Source: Camellia lanceoleosa | Taxonomy: Eukaryota; Streptophyta; Magnoliopsida; Ericales; Theaceae | DNA: 64,000 nucleotides | Direction: 5' to 3' | Assembly: GCA_025200525.1 (NCBI GenBank) | Contig: JANUSC010000368.1 | Location: 1-64,000, forward strand | Part shown: positions 38,614 to 50,640 of the stretch, piece by piece | Layout of the letters: each line of letters starts with the position of its first letter | Position numbering within the stretch: the stretch's first letter is position 1 | The notes under the pieces: model-generated | What the model was told of the DNA's origin: nothing | The model's input: only the letters and a program-made list of their open reading frames with translations | Databases searched by the model: none | Position numbers and translations under genes: made by a program

Positions 38614-38649
38614 CTATATAAGAGAGGGCCTCCCCCTCCTTTAGAGAGG
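38605..38649 (+). promoter_or_regulatory. Promoter-like element, best TATA of the array
   Basis: TTCTATATAAGAGAGGGCC followed by CCTCCCCCTCC. This copy has a full TATATAA; the other 19 read TCTATAAGAG. A CT-rich leader follows (TATATCTCTCTATATCTC). The layout fits either a Pol II TATA box with a pyrimidine-rich start region or, more loosely, the plant Pol I TATATAAGGGG type. No transcription evidence is available from sequence alone. Confidence 0.4.
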
Positions 38650-40375
38650 TTGAAAAAAAATTTGTCTAAGGAAAAGCACATATATCTCTCTATATCTCTA
38701 CATTCTAGGCTTCGAGTGGGTGTTTGTTCTTGGCCTTTAACACCACCGGTGATTGCGCATGTTGTGCTCGTTCCGAGGTTACGGAGTTTCGGCTGAGAGC
38801 CTTACCTCCGGACCTCGGGACTCTTTTGTGCTTTGCCTCGATTTGCGAACCTGGTCCTGTTTTCTCTCCCCGAAGGGAGGGAGAGGTTTCGTAGACAATC
38901 TCTCAGTGGCCGTAGGCTAATTTTCGTGGTCGTAGACGACTGTTCCCGTTTGGAGACCATTTTCCGGTTTTCGGAGCCGTCGGTCGTGCGCCTCGGTTCG
39001 GGACCGCTTAACTTTCTCCGTTTGGCACGGTTTTTGGACAGCTTGAACCTTTTGAACCTTCGTTTTAGCTTCTTGAGGAAGCTTGAACCTTTTGAACCCT
39101 TATTTTAGCTTCTTGAGGAAGTTAAACCTTATGGACCTTCGTTTTAGCTTTTTGAGGGAGCTTGAACTTTTGGAACCTTGGTTTTTGCTTTTTGAGGGCG
39201 CTTGGACCTTTTGAACCTTCGTTTTAGCTTCTTGAGGGAGCTTGAACCTTTTGAACCCTGGTTTTAGCTTCTTGACGAAGTTGAACCTTCTGAACCTTCG
39301 TTTTAGCTTCCTGAGGGAGCCTGAACCTTCTGAACCTTCGTTTTAGCTTCTTGAGGGAGCTTGAGCCTTTTGAACCTTCGTTTTAGCCTCTTGAGAGAGC
39401 TTGAACCTTTTGAACCCCTGTTTTGGCTTCTTGAGGAAGCTTGAAATTTTGAACTTTTCAACCTTCGTTTTAGATTCTTGAGGAAGCTTGAACCTTTTGG
39501 ACCCTGGTTTTAGCTTCTTGAGGAAACTTGAACCATCTGAACCAAGGTTTTAGTTTCTTGAGGGCGCTTGGACCTTTTGAACCTTCCTTTTAGCTTCTTG
39601 AGGGAGCTTGAACCTTTTGAACCCTGGTTTTAGCTTCTTGAGGAAGTTAAACCTTCTGAACCTTCGTTTTTGCTTCTTGAGGGAGCTTGAACCTTTTGAA
39701 CCTTGGTTTTAGCTTCTTGAGGGAGCTTGAACCTTTTGAATCTTCGTTTTAGCCTCTTGAGCGAGCTTGAACCTTTTGAACCCCTGTTTTGGCTTCTTGA
39801 GGAAACTTGAAATTTTGAACTTTTCAACCTTCGTTTTAGATTCTTGAGGAAGCATAAACCTTTTGAACCCTGGTTTTAGCTTCTTGAGGAAGCTTGAACC
39901 TTCTGAACCTTTGCTCTAGCTTCTCCCAGGAAGGTTGAACCTTTTGAACCCTGGTTTTAGCTTCTTGAGAAAGTTGAACCTTCTGAACTTTCGTTTTAGT
40001 TTCCTGAGGGGGCTTGAACCTTTTGAACCTTCGTTTTAGCTTCTTGATGGAGCTTGAACCTTTTAAACCTTCGTTTTAGCTTCTTGAGGGGGCTTGAACC
40101 TTTTGAACCCTTGTTTTGGCATCTTGACGAAGTTCGAACCTTTTGAACCTTCGTTTTAGCTTTTTGAGGAAGCTTGAACCTTTTGAACCTTCGTTTTAGC
40201 TTGTTGGGGAAGCTTGAACCTTTTGAACCTTTGCTCTAGCTTCTCCAAGTAGCTTGAAACCTTTACTCTAGCTTCTCCAAGAAGCTTGAAACTTTTGAAC
40301 CTTTGCTCTAGCTTCTCTAAGAAGCTTGAACCTTTTGCTCTAGCTTCTCCAAGAAGCTTGAACCCTCTTGTTTCT
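38614..40375. repeat. Satellite B unit 2 (1.76 kb, long class)
   Basis: Core about 38614-39042 with the L-class reading GGCTAATTTTCGTGGTC. Two marker monomers (GAAATTTTGAACTTTTCAAC) at about 39443 and 39808, only 365 bp apart, against about 560 in other L units. Confidence 0.85.
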
Positions 40376-42318
40376 CTATAAGAGAGGGCCTCCCTCTCCT
40401 TTAGAGAGGTTGAAAAAAATTTGTCTAAGGAAAACCACATATATCTCTCTATATCTCAACATTCTAGGCTTAGAGAGAATGTTTGTTCTTGGCCTTTAAC
40501 ACCACAGTTTGATTAGCATGTGTGTGGTCGTTCAGGAGTTTCTGAGTTTTTGAGCCTTACCTCCCCTCGGGACTCTTTTGTGCTTTGCCTCGATTTGCGA
40601 ACCAGTTCTGTTTTCTCTCCCGAAGAGGGAGAGGTTTCAGAACAATCTCTCGTGGTCAGAGGCTAATTTTCGTGGTCGTAGACCGCTGTTCCCGTTTGAG
40701 ACCATTTTTTGGTTTTCGGAACCGTCGGTCGTGCGCTTCGGTTCGGGACCGCATAACTTTCTCCGTTTGGCACGATTTTTGGACAGCACGAACCTTTTGA
40801 ACCTTCATTTTAGCTTCTTGAGGAAGCTTGAACCTTTTGAACCCTTATTTTAGCTTCTTGAGGAAGTTAAACCTTCTGGACCTTCGTTTTACCTTCTTGA
40901 GGGAGCTTGAACCCTTTGAACCTTCATTTTAGCTTCTTGAGGGCGCTTGGACCTTTTGAACCTTCGTTATAGCTTCTTGAGGGAGCTTGAACCTTTTGAA
41001 CCCTGGTTTTAGCTTCTTGACGAAGTTGAACCTTCTAAACCTTCGTTTTAGCTTCCTGAGGGAGCCTGAACCTTCTGAACCTTCGTTTTAGCTTCTTGAG
41101 GAGCTTGAACCTTTTCAACCTTCCTTTGAGCCTCTTGAGGGAGCTTGGACCTTTTGAACCCCTGTTTTGGCTTCTTGAGGAAGCTTGAAATTTTAAGCTT
41201 TTCAACCTTCGTTTTAGCTTCTTGAGGAAGCTTGAACCTTTTGAACCCTGGTTTTAGCTTCTTGAGGAAGCTTGAACCTTCTGAACCTTTGCTCTAGCTT
41301 CTCCAAGGAAGCTTGAACCTTTTGAACCCTGGTTTTAGCTTCTTGAGGAAGTTGAACCTTCTGAACCTTCGTTTTAGTTTCCTGAGGGAGCTTGAACCTT
41401 TTGAACCTTCGTTTTAGCTTCTTGAGGAAGTTAAACCTTCTAGACCTTTGTTTTAGCTTCTTGAGGGAGCTTGAACCCTTTGAACCTTGATTGTAGCTTC
41501 TTGAGGGCGCTTGGACCTTTTGAACCTTCGTTTTAGCTTCTTGAGGGAGCTTGAACCTTTTGAACCCTGGTTTTAGCTTCTTGACGAAGTTGAACCTTCT
41601 GAACCTTCCTTTTAGTTTCCTGAGGGGGCCTGAATCTTCTGAACCTTCGTTTTAGCTTCTTGAGGGAGCTTGAACCTTTTGAACCTTCGTTTTAGCCTCT
41701 TGCGGGAGCTTGAACATTTAGAACCCCTGTTTTGGCTTCTTGAGGAAGCTTGAAATTTTGAACTTTTCAACCTTCGTTTTAGATTCTTGAGGAAGCTTGA
41801 ACCTTTTGGACCCTGGTTTTAGCTTCTTGAGGAAGCTTGAACCTTCTGAACCTTTGCTCTAACTTCTCCGAGGAAGCTTGAGCCCTTTGAATCCTGGTTT
41901 TTGCTTCTAGAGGAAGTTGAACCGTCTGAACCTTCGTTTTAGTTTCCTGAGGGAGCTTGAACCTTTTGAACCTTCGTTTTAACTTCTTGAGGGAGCTTGA
42001 ACCTTTTGAACCTTCGTTTTAGCTTCTTGAGGGAGCTTGAACCTTTTGAACCCTTGTTTTGGCTTCTTGAGGAAGCTTGAACCTTTTGAACCTTCGTTTT
42101 AGCTTCTTGAGGAAGCTTGAACCTTTTGAACCTTTGTTTTAGCTTCTTGAGGAAGCTTGAACCTTTTGAACCTTTGCTCTAGCTTCTCCAAGAAGCTTGA
42201 AACTTTTGAACCTTTGCTCCAGCTTCTCTAAGAAGCTTGAACCCTTTGCTCTAGCTTCTCTAAGAAGCTTGAACCTTTTGCTCTAGCTTCTCCAAGAAGC
42301 TTGGACCCTCTTGTTTCT
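40376..42318. repeat. Satellite B unit 3 (1.94 kb, long class)
   Basis: Longest unit. Core about 40376-40788, L-class (GCTAATTTTCGTGGTC, ACCGCATAACTTTCTCC). Marker monomers at about 41187 and 41752, 565 bp apart, indicating an internal duplication of about 14 monomers. Confidence 0.87.
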
Positions 42319-43459
42319 CTATAAGAGAGGGCCTCCCTCTCCTTTAGAGAGGTTGAAAAAAATTTGTCTAAGGAAAAGCACATATATCTCTCTATATCTC
42401 TACATTCTAGGCTTAGAGAGGGTGTTTGTTCTTGGCCTTTAACAATACCGGTGATTGCGCATGTTGTGCTCGTTCCGAGGTTACAAAGTTTCGGCTGAGA
42501 GCCTTACCTCCTGCCCTCGTGACTCTTTTGTGCTTTGCCTCGATTTGCGAACCAGGTTCTGTTTTCTCTCCCCGAAGGCAGGGAGAGGTTTCAGAACCAT
42601 CTCTCGATGGCGGTGAGGCTACTTTTTCGTCGTGAGACCTTTGTTCCCGTTTGGAGACCATTTTCGGTTTTGAACCGTTGGTCAGGCGCCGGTTCGGGAC
42701 CGCTTCACTTTCTCCATTTGGCACTGTTTTTGGACAGCTTGAACCTTTTGAACCTTGATTTTAGGTTCTTGAGGAAGCTTGAACCTTTTGAACCCTTATT
42801 TTAGCTTCTTGAGGAAGTTAAACCTTCTGAACCTTCGTTTTAGCTTCTTGAGGGAGCATGAAACTTTTGAACCTTGGTTTAACCTTCTTAAGGGCGCTTG
42901 GACCTTTTGAACCTTCGTTTTAGCTTCTTGAGGGAGCTTGAACCTTTTGAACCTTCGTTTTAGCTTCTTGAGGAAGCTTGAACCTTCTTAACATTTGCTC
43001 TAGCTTCTCTGAGGCAGCTTGAACCTTTTGAACCCTGGTTTTAGCTTCTTGAGGAAGTTGAACCTTCTGAACCTTCGTTTTAGTTTCCTGAGGGAGCTTG
43101 AACCTTTTGAACCTTCGTTTTAGCTTCCTGAGGGAGCTTGAACCTTTTGAACCTTCGTTTTAGCTTCTTGAGGGGGCTTGAACCTTTTGAACCCTTGTTT
43201 TGGCTTCTTGACGAAGTTTGAACCTTTTGAACCTTCGTTTTAGCTTCTTGAGGAAGCTTGAACCTTTTGAACCTTCGTTTTAGCTTCTTGGGGAAGCTTG
43301 AACCTTTTGAACCTTTGCTCTAGCTTCTCCAAGAAGCTTGAACCCTTTGCTCTAGCTTCTCCAAGAAGCTTGAAACTTTTGAACCTTTGCTCTAGCTTCT
43401 CTAAGAAGCTTGAACCTTTTGCTCTAGCTTCTCCAAGAAGCTTGAACCCTCTTGTTTCT
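42319..43459. repeat. Satellite B unit 4 (1.14 kb, short class)
   Basis: Core about 42319-42738, S-class (AACAATACCGGTGATTGCG, GGTTACAAAGTTTCGG, then CCTTGATTTTAGGTTCTTG after the core). No marker monomer. Opens the first complete S-M-L super-unit (42319-46607). Confidence 0.87.
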
Positions 43460-44770
43460 CTATAAGAGAGGGCCTCCCTCTCCTTTAGAGAGGTTGAAAA
43501 AAATTTGTCTAAGGAAAAGCACATATATCTCTCTATATCTCTACATTCTAGGCTGAGAGGGTGTTTTTCTTGGCCTTTACAAGACCGGTGATTAAGCATG
43601 TTGTGCTCATTCGAGTTCTGAGTTTTTGAGAGCCTTACCTCCGTACCTCGGTACTCTTTTGTGCTTTGCCTCGATTTGCGAACCAGGTTCTGTTTTCTCT
43701 TCCCGAAGGGAGGGAGAGGTTTCGTAGACCATCTCTCAGTGGCCGTAGGCTACTTTTCGTTGTCGTAGACCACTGTTCCCGTTTGGAGACCATTTTCCGG
43801 TTTTCAGAGCCGTCGGTCATGCGCCTCGGTTCGGGACCGCTTAACTTTCTCCGTTTGGCACAGTTTTTGGACAGCTTGAACCTTTTGAACCTTCGTTTTA
43901 GCTTCTTGAGGAAGCTTGAACCTTTTGAAACCTTATTTTAGCTTCTTGAGGAAGTTAAACCTTATGGACCTTCGTTTTAGCTTCTTGAGGGAGCTTGAAC
44001 CTTTGGAACCTTGGTTTTAGCTTTTTGAGGGCGCTTGGACGTTTTGAACCTTCGTTTTCGCTTCTTGAGGGAGCTTGAACCTTTTGAATCCTGGTTTTAG
44101 CTTCTTAACGAAGTTGAACCTTCTGAACCTTCGTTTTAGCTTCCTAAGGGAGCCTGAACGTTCTTAACCTTCGTTATAGCTTCTTGAGGGAGCTTGAGCT
44201 TTTTGAACCTTCGTTTTAGCCTCTTGAGAGAGCTTGAACCTTTTGAACCCCTGTTTTGGCTTCTTGAGGAAGCTTGAAATTTTGAACTTTTCAACCTTCG
44301 TTTTAGATTCTTGAGGAAACTTGAACCTTTTGAACCCTAGTTTTAGCTTCTTGAGGAAGCTTGAACCTTCTGAACCTTTGCTCTAGCTTCTCCGAGGAAG
44401 GTTGAACCTTTTGAACCCCGACTTTAGCTTCTTGAGGAAGTTGAACCTTCTGAACTTTCGTTTTAGTTTCCTGAGGGAGCTTGAACCTTTTGAACCTTCG
44501 TTTTCACTTCTTGAGGGAGCTTGAACCTTTTGAACCTTCGTTGTAGCTTCTTGAGGGAGCTTGAACCGTTTGAACCCTTGTTTTGGCTTCTTGAGGAAGC
44601 TTGAACCTTTTGAACCTTCGTTTTAGCTTCTGGAGGAAGCTTGAACGTTTTGAACCTTCGTTTTAGCATCTTGAGGAAGCTTGAAACCTTTGAACCGTTG
44701 CTCTAGCTTCTTTAAGAAGCTTGAACCTTTTGCTCTAGCTTCTCCAAGAAGCTTGGACCCTCTTGTTTCT
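43460..44770. repeat. Satellite B unit 5 (1.31 kb, medium class)
   Basis: Core about 43460-43875, M-class (GGCTACTTTTCGTTGTCG, GGCACAGTTTTTGGACAG). One marker monomer at about 44274. M-specific readings: GCTTGGACGTTTTGAACC and CGTTTTCGCTTCTTGAGG. Confidence 0.87.
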
Positions 44771-46607
44771 CTATAAGAGAGGGCCTCCCTCTCCTTTAGA
44801 GAGGTTGAAAAAAATTTGTCTAAGGAAAAGCACATATATCTCTCTATATCTCTACATTCTAGGCTTAGAGAGGGTGTTTGTTCTTGGCCTTTAACACCAC
44901 CGTTGATTGCGCATGTTGTGCTCGTTCCGAGGTTACGGAGTTTCGGCTGAGAGCCTTACCTCCGGACCTCGGGACTCTTTTGTGCTTTGCCTCGATTTGC
45001 GAACCAGGTTCTGTTTTCTCTCCCCGAAGGGAGGGAGAGGTTTCGTAGACAATCTCTCAGTGGCCGTAGGCTAATTTTCGTGGTCGTAGACCGCTGTTCC
45101 CGTTTGAGACCATTTTCTGGTTTTCGGAGCCGTCGGTCGTGCGCCTCGGTTCGGGACCGCATAACTTTCTACGTTTGGCACGATTTTTGGACAGTACGAA
45201 CCTTTTGAACCTTCATTTTAGCATCTTGAGGGCGCTTGGACCTTTTGAACCTTCGTTATAGCTTCTTAAGGGAGCTTGAACCTTTTGAACCCTGGTTTTA
45301 GCTTCTAGACGAAGTTGAACCTTCTAAACCTTCGTTTTAGCTTTCTGAGGGAGCCTGAACCTTCTGAACCTTCGTTTTAGCTTCTTGAGGAGCTTGAACC
45401 TTTTCAACCTTCCTTTTAGCCTCTTGAGGGAGCTTGGACATTTTGAACCCCTGTTTTGGCTTCTTAAGGAAGCTTGAAATTTTGAGCTTTTCAACCTCCG
45501 TTTTAGCTTCTTGAGGAAGCTTGAAACTTTTGAACCCTGGTTTTTGCTTCTTGAGGAAGCTTGAACCTGCTGAACCTTTGCTCTAGCTTCTCCAAGGAAG
45601 CTTGAACCTTTTGAACCCTGGTTTTAGCTTCTTGAGGAAGTTGAACCTTCTGAACCTCCGTTTTAGTTTCCTGAGGGAGCTTGAACCATTTGAACCTTCG
45701 TTTTAGCTTATTGAGGAAGTTAAACCTTCTGGACCTTCGTTTTAGCTTCTTGAGGGAGCTTGAACCCTTTGAACCTTGATTTTAGCTTCTTGAGGGCGCT
45801 TGGACCTTTTGAACCTTCGTTTTAGCTTCTTGAGGGAGCTTGAACCATTTGAACCCTGGTTTTAGCTTCTTGACGAAGTTGAACCTTCTGAACCTTCCTT
45901 TTAGTTTCCTGAGGGGGCCTGAATCTTCTGAACCTTCGTTTTAGCTTCTTGAGGGAGCTTGAACCTTTTAAACCTTTGTTTTAGCCTCTTGAGGGAGCTT
46001 GAACATTTAGAACCCCTGTTTTGGCTTCTTAAGGAAGCTTGAAATTTTGAACTTTTCAACCTTCGTTTTAGATTCTTGAGGAAGCTTGAACCTTTTGAAC
46101 CCTGGTTTTAGCTTCTTGAGGAAGCTTGAACCTTCTGAACCTTTGCTCTAACTTCTCCGAGGAAGCTTGAACCTTTTGAACCCTGGTTTTAGCTTCTTGA
46201 GGAAGTTGAACCTTCTGAACCTTCATTTTAGTTTCCTGAGGGAGCTTGAACCTTTTGAACCTATGTTTTAACTTTTTGAGGGAGCTTCAACCTTTTGAAC
46301 CTTCGTTTTAGCTTCTTGAGGGAGCTTGAACCTTTTGAATCCTTGTTTTGGCTTCTTGAGGAAGCTTGAACCTTTTGAACCTTCGTTTTAGCTTCTTGAG
46401 GAAGCTTGAACCTTTTGAACCTTTGTTTTAGCTTCTTGAGGAAGCTTGAACCTTTTGAACCTTTGCTCTAGCTTCTCCAAGAAGCTTGAAACTTTTGAAC
46501 CTTTGCTCCAGCTTCTCTAAGAAGCTTGAACCCTTTGCTCTAGCTTCTTTAAGAAGCTTGAACCTTTTGCTCTAGCTTCTCCAAGAAGCTTGGACCTACT
46601 TGTTTCT
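44771..46607. repeat. Satellite B unit 6 (1.84 kb, long class)
   Basis: Core about 44771-45195, L-class (ACCGCATAACTTTCTACG). Marker monomers at about 45475 and 46041, 566 bp apart. L-specific readings near its end: CCTTCATTTTAGTTTCC and AACCTATGTTTTAAC. Confidence 0.87.
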
Positions 46608-47707
46608 CTATAAGAGAGGGCCTCCCTCTCCTTTAGAGAGGTTGAATAAAATTTGCCTAAGGAAAAGCACATATATCTCTCTATATCTCTACATTCTAGG
46701 CTTAGAGAGGGTGTTTGTTCTTGGCCTTTAACAATACCGGTGATTGCGCATGTTGTGCTCGTTCCGAGGTTACAAAGTTTCGGCTGAGAGCCTTACCTTC
46801 GGACCTCGGGACTCTTTTGTGCTTTGCCTCGATTTGCGAACCAGGTTCTGTTTTCTCTCCCCGAACGCAGGGAGAGGTTTCGTAGACCATCTCTCGGTGA
46901 GAGGCTACTTTTTTCGTCGAGACCACTGCTCCCGCTTGAGACCATTTTACGGTTTTGAACCGTCGATTCGTGCGCCTCGGTTCGGGACCGCTTCACTTTC
47001 TCCGTTTGGCACTGTTTTTGGACAGCTTGAACCTTTTGAACCTTGATTTTAGGTTCTTGAGGAAGCTTGAACCTTTTGAACCCTTATTTTAGCTTCTTGA
47101 GGAAGTTAAACCTTCTGAACCTTCGTTTTATCTTCTTTAGGGAGCATGAAACTTTTGAACCTTGGTTTTAGCTTCTTAAGGGAGCTTGGACCTTTTGAAC
47201 CTTCGTTTTAGCTTCTTGAGGGAGCTTGAACCTTTTTAACCTTCGTTTTTGCTTCTTGAGGAAGCTTGAACCTTCTGAACATTTGCTCTAGCTTCTCCGA
47301 GGAAGCTTGAACCTTTTGAACCCTGGTTTTAGCTTCTTGAGGAAGTTGAACCTTCTGAACCTTCGTTTTAGTTTCCTGAGGGAGCTTGAACCTTTTGAAC
47401 CTTCGTTTTAGTTTCCTGAGGGAGCTTGAACCTTTTGAACCTTCGTTTTATCTGCTTGAGTGGGCTTGAACCTTTTGAACCCTTGTTTTGGCTTCTTGAC
47501 GAAGTTTGAACCTTTTGAACCTTCGTTTTAGCTTCTTGAGGAAGCTTGAACCTTTTGAACCTTCGTTTTAGCTTCTTGGGGAACCTTGAACCCTTTGCTC
47601 TAGCTTCTCCAAGAAGCTTGAAACTTTTGTACCTTTGCTCTAGCTTCTCTAAGAAGCTTGAACCTTTTGCTCTAGCTTCTCCAAGAAGCTTGAACCCTCT
47701 TGTTTCT
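46608..47707. repeat. Satellite B unit 7 (1.10 kb, short class)
   Basis: Core about 46608-47027, S-class (AACAATACCGGTGATTGCG, GGTTACAAAGTTTCGG, CCTTGATTTTAGGTTCTTG). No marker monomer. Close match to unit 4. Confidence 0.87.
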
Positions 47708-49582
47708 CTATAAGAGGGCCTCCTCCATTAGAGAGGTTGAAAAAATTTGTCAGGAAAAGCACATATCTCTCTATATCTCTACATTCTAGGCTTAGAGAGG
47801 GTGTTTTTCTTGGCCTTTAACACCACCGTGATTGCGCATGTTGTGGGAGTTTCGGAGAGCCTTACCTCCTGACCTCGGTACTCTTTTGTGCTTTGCCTCG
47901 ATTTGCGAACAGGTTCTTTTCTTCCCGAGGAGAGGTTTCGTAGACCATCTCTCAGTGGCCGTAGGCTACTTTTCGTTGTCGTAGACCACTGTTCCCGTTT
48001 AGAGACCATTTTTCGGTTTTTAGAGCCGTCGGTCATGCGCCTCGGTTTGGGACCGCTTAACTTTCTCCGTTTGGCCCAGTTTTTGGACAGCTTGAACCTT
48101 TTGAACCTTCGTTTTAGCTTCTTGAGGAGGCTTGAACCATTTGAAACCTTATTTTAGCTTCTTGAGGAAGTTAAACCTTGTGGACTTTCGTTTTAGCTTC
48201 TTGAGGGAGCTTGAACCTTTGGAACCTTGGTTTTAGCTTTTTGAGGGCGCTTGGACGTTTTGAACCTTTGTTTTCGCTTCTTGAGGGAGCTTGAACCTTT
48301 TGAATCCTGGTTTCAGCTTCTTAACGAAGTTGAACCTTCTGAACCTTCGTTTTAGCTTCCTGAGGGAGCCTGAACCTTCTTAACCTTCGTTTTAGCTTCT
48401 TGAGGGAGCTTGAGCTTTTTGAACCTTCGTTTTAGCCTCTTGAGAGAGCTTGAACCTTTTGAACCCCTGTTTTGGCTTCTTGAGGAAGCTTGAAATTTTG
48501 AACTTTTCAACCTTCGTTTTAGATTCTTGAGGAAACTTGAACCTTTTGAACCCTGGTTTTAGCTTCTTGAGGAAGCTTGAACCTTTGCTCTAGCTTCTCC
48601 GAGGAAGGTTGAACCTTTTGAACCCTGGTTTTAGCTTCTTGAGGAAGTTGAACCTTCTGAACCTTCGTTTTAGTTTTCTGAGGGAGCTTGAACCTTTTGA
48701 ACCTTCGTTTTAGCTTCTTGAGGAAGTTAAACCTTCTGGACCTTCGTTTTAGCTTCTTGAGGGAGCTTGAACCCTTTGAACCTTGATTTTAGCTTCTTGA
48801 GGGCGCTTGGACCTTTTGAACCTTCGTTTTAGCTTCTTGAGGGAGCTTGAACCTTTTGAACCCTGGTTTTAGCTTCTTGACGAAGTTGAACCTTCTGAAC
48901 CTTCCTTTTAGCTTCCTGAGGGAGCCTGAACCTTCTGAACCTTCGTTTTAGCTTCTTGAGGGAGCTTGAACCTTTTGAACCTTCGTTTTAGCCTCTTGAG
49001 GGAGCTTGAACATTTTGAACCCCTGTTTTGGCTTCTTAAGGAAGCTTGAAATTTTGAACTTTTCAACCTTCGTTTTAGATTCTTGAGGAAGCTTGAACCT
49101 TTTGAACCCTGGTTTTAGCTTCTTGAGGAAGCTTGAACCTTCTGAACCTTTGCTCTAACTTCTCCGAGGAAGCTTGAACCTTTTGAACCCTGGTTTTAGC
49201 TTCTTGAGGAAGTTGAACCTTCTGAACCTTCATTTTAGTTTCCTGAGGGAGCTTGAACCTTTTGAACCTATGTTTTAACTTCTTCAGGGAGCTTGAACCT
49301 TTTGAACCTTCGTTTTAGCTTCTGGAGGGAGCTTGAACCTTTTGAACCCTTGTTTTGGCTTCTTGAGGAAGCTTGAACCTTTTGAACCTTCGTTTTAGCT
49401 TCTTAAGGAAGCTTGAACCTTTTGAACCTTTGTTTTAGCTTCTTGAGGAAGCTTGAACCTTTTGAACCTTTGCTCTAGCTTCTCCAAGAAGCTTGAAACT
49501 TTTGAACCTTTGCTCCAGCTTCTCTAAGAAGCTTAAACCCTTTGCTCTAGCTTCTCCAAGAAGCTTGGACCATCTTGTTTCT
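47708..49582. repeat. Satellite B unit 8 (1.88 kb, M/L hybrid)
   Basis: Core about 47708-48091, M-class, with several small deletions and a shortened hairpin (CTATAAGAGGGCCTCC). The first half follows M unit 5 (GCTTGGACGTTTTGAACC, GTTTTCGCTTC). After about 48700 it follows L unit 6 (GAAGTTAAACCTTCTGGACC, later CCTTCATTTTAGTTTCC and AACCTATGTTTTAAC). Marker monomers at about 48492 and 49049. It looks like the product of an unequal crossover. Confidence 0.8.
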
Positions 49583-50640
49583 CTATAAGAGAGGGCCTCC
49601 CTCTCCTTTACAGAGGTTGAAAAAAATTTGTCTAAGGAAAAGCACATATATCTCTCTATATCTCTACATTTTAGGCTTAGAGAGGGTGTTTGTTCTTGGC
49701 CTTTAACACCACCGGATTGGCGCATGTTGCTCGTTCGAGGTTACGGAGTTTCGGCCGAGAGCCTTACCTCCTGACCTCGGGACTCTTTGTGCTTTGCCTC
49801 GATTTGCGAACTGTTCTGTTTTCTCTCCCGAAGGGGAGAGGTTTCAGAGACCATCTCTGGGTCAGGCTACTTTTCGTCGTCGTAGACCACTGTTCCCGTT
49901 TGGTGACCATTTTCTGGTTTTCGGAGCCGTCGGTCGTGCCCCTCGGTTCGGGACCGCTTCACTTTCTCCGTTTGGCACTGTTTTTGGACAGCTTGAACCT
50001 TTTAAACCTTGATTTTAGCTTCTTGAGGAAGCTTGAACCTTTTGAACCCTTATTTTAGCTTCTTGAGGAAGTTAAACCTTCTGGACCTTTGTTTTAGCTT
50101 CTTGAGGGAGCATGAAACTTTTGAACCTTGGTTTTAGCTTCTTAAGGGCGCTTGGACCTTTTGAACCTTCGTTTTAGCTTCTTGAGGGAGCTTGAACCTT
50201 TTGAACCTTCGTTTTAGCTTCTTGAGGAAACTTGAACCTTCTGAACATTTGCTCTAGCTTCTCTGAGGAAGCTTGAACCTTTTGAACCCTGGTTTTAGCA
50301 TCTTGAGGAAGTTGAACCTTCTGAACCTTCGTTTTAGTTTCCTGAGGGAGCTTGAACCTTTTGAACCTTCATTTTATCTTTTTGAGGGGCTTGAACCTTT
50401 TGAACCCTTGTTTTGGCTTCTTGACGAAGTTTGAACCTTTTGAACCTTCGTTTTAGCTTCTTGAGGAAGCTTGAACCTTTTAAACCTTCGTTTTAGCTTC
50501 TTGGGGAACCTTGAACCTTTTGAACCTTTGCTCTAACTTCTCCAAGAAGCTTGAAACTTTTGAACCTTTGCTCTAGCATCTCTAAGAAGCTTGAACCTTT
50601 TGCTCTAACTTCTCCAAGAAGCTTATACCCTCTTGTTTCT
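49583..50640. repeat. Satellite B unit 9 (1.06 kb, short class)
   Basis: Core about 49583-49992, with small deletions (CACCACCGGATTGGCGC, GAACTGTTCTG). No marker monomer. Shares the CTGAACATTTGCTCTAGC reading with S units 4 and 7. Confidence 0.85.

Larger units (their letters stand above)
42319..46607. repeat. Satellite B super-unit S-M-L, copy 1 (4.29 kb)
   Basis: Units 4 (S), 5 (M) and 6 (L). Each class has its own core readings and its own marker-monomer count (0, 1, 2). The same order returns at 49583-53792. Confidence 0.7.

Noticed and set aside
37878..45208. 91-codon plus-strand frame repeated in satellite B cores (reads PRFANQVLFSLPEG)
   Set aside because: It starts at TTG, not ATG, ends at the TAG of the monomer, and is broken in many units.
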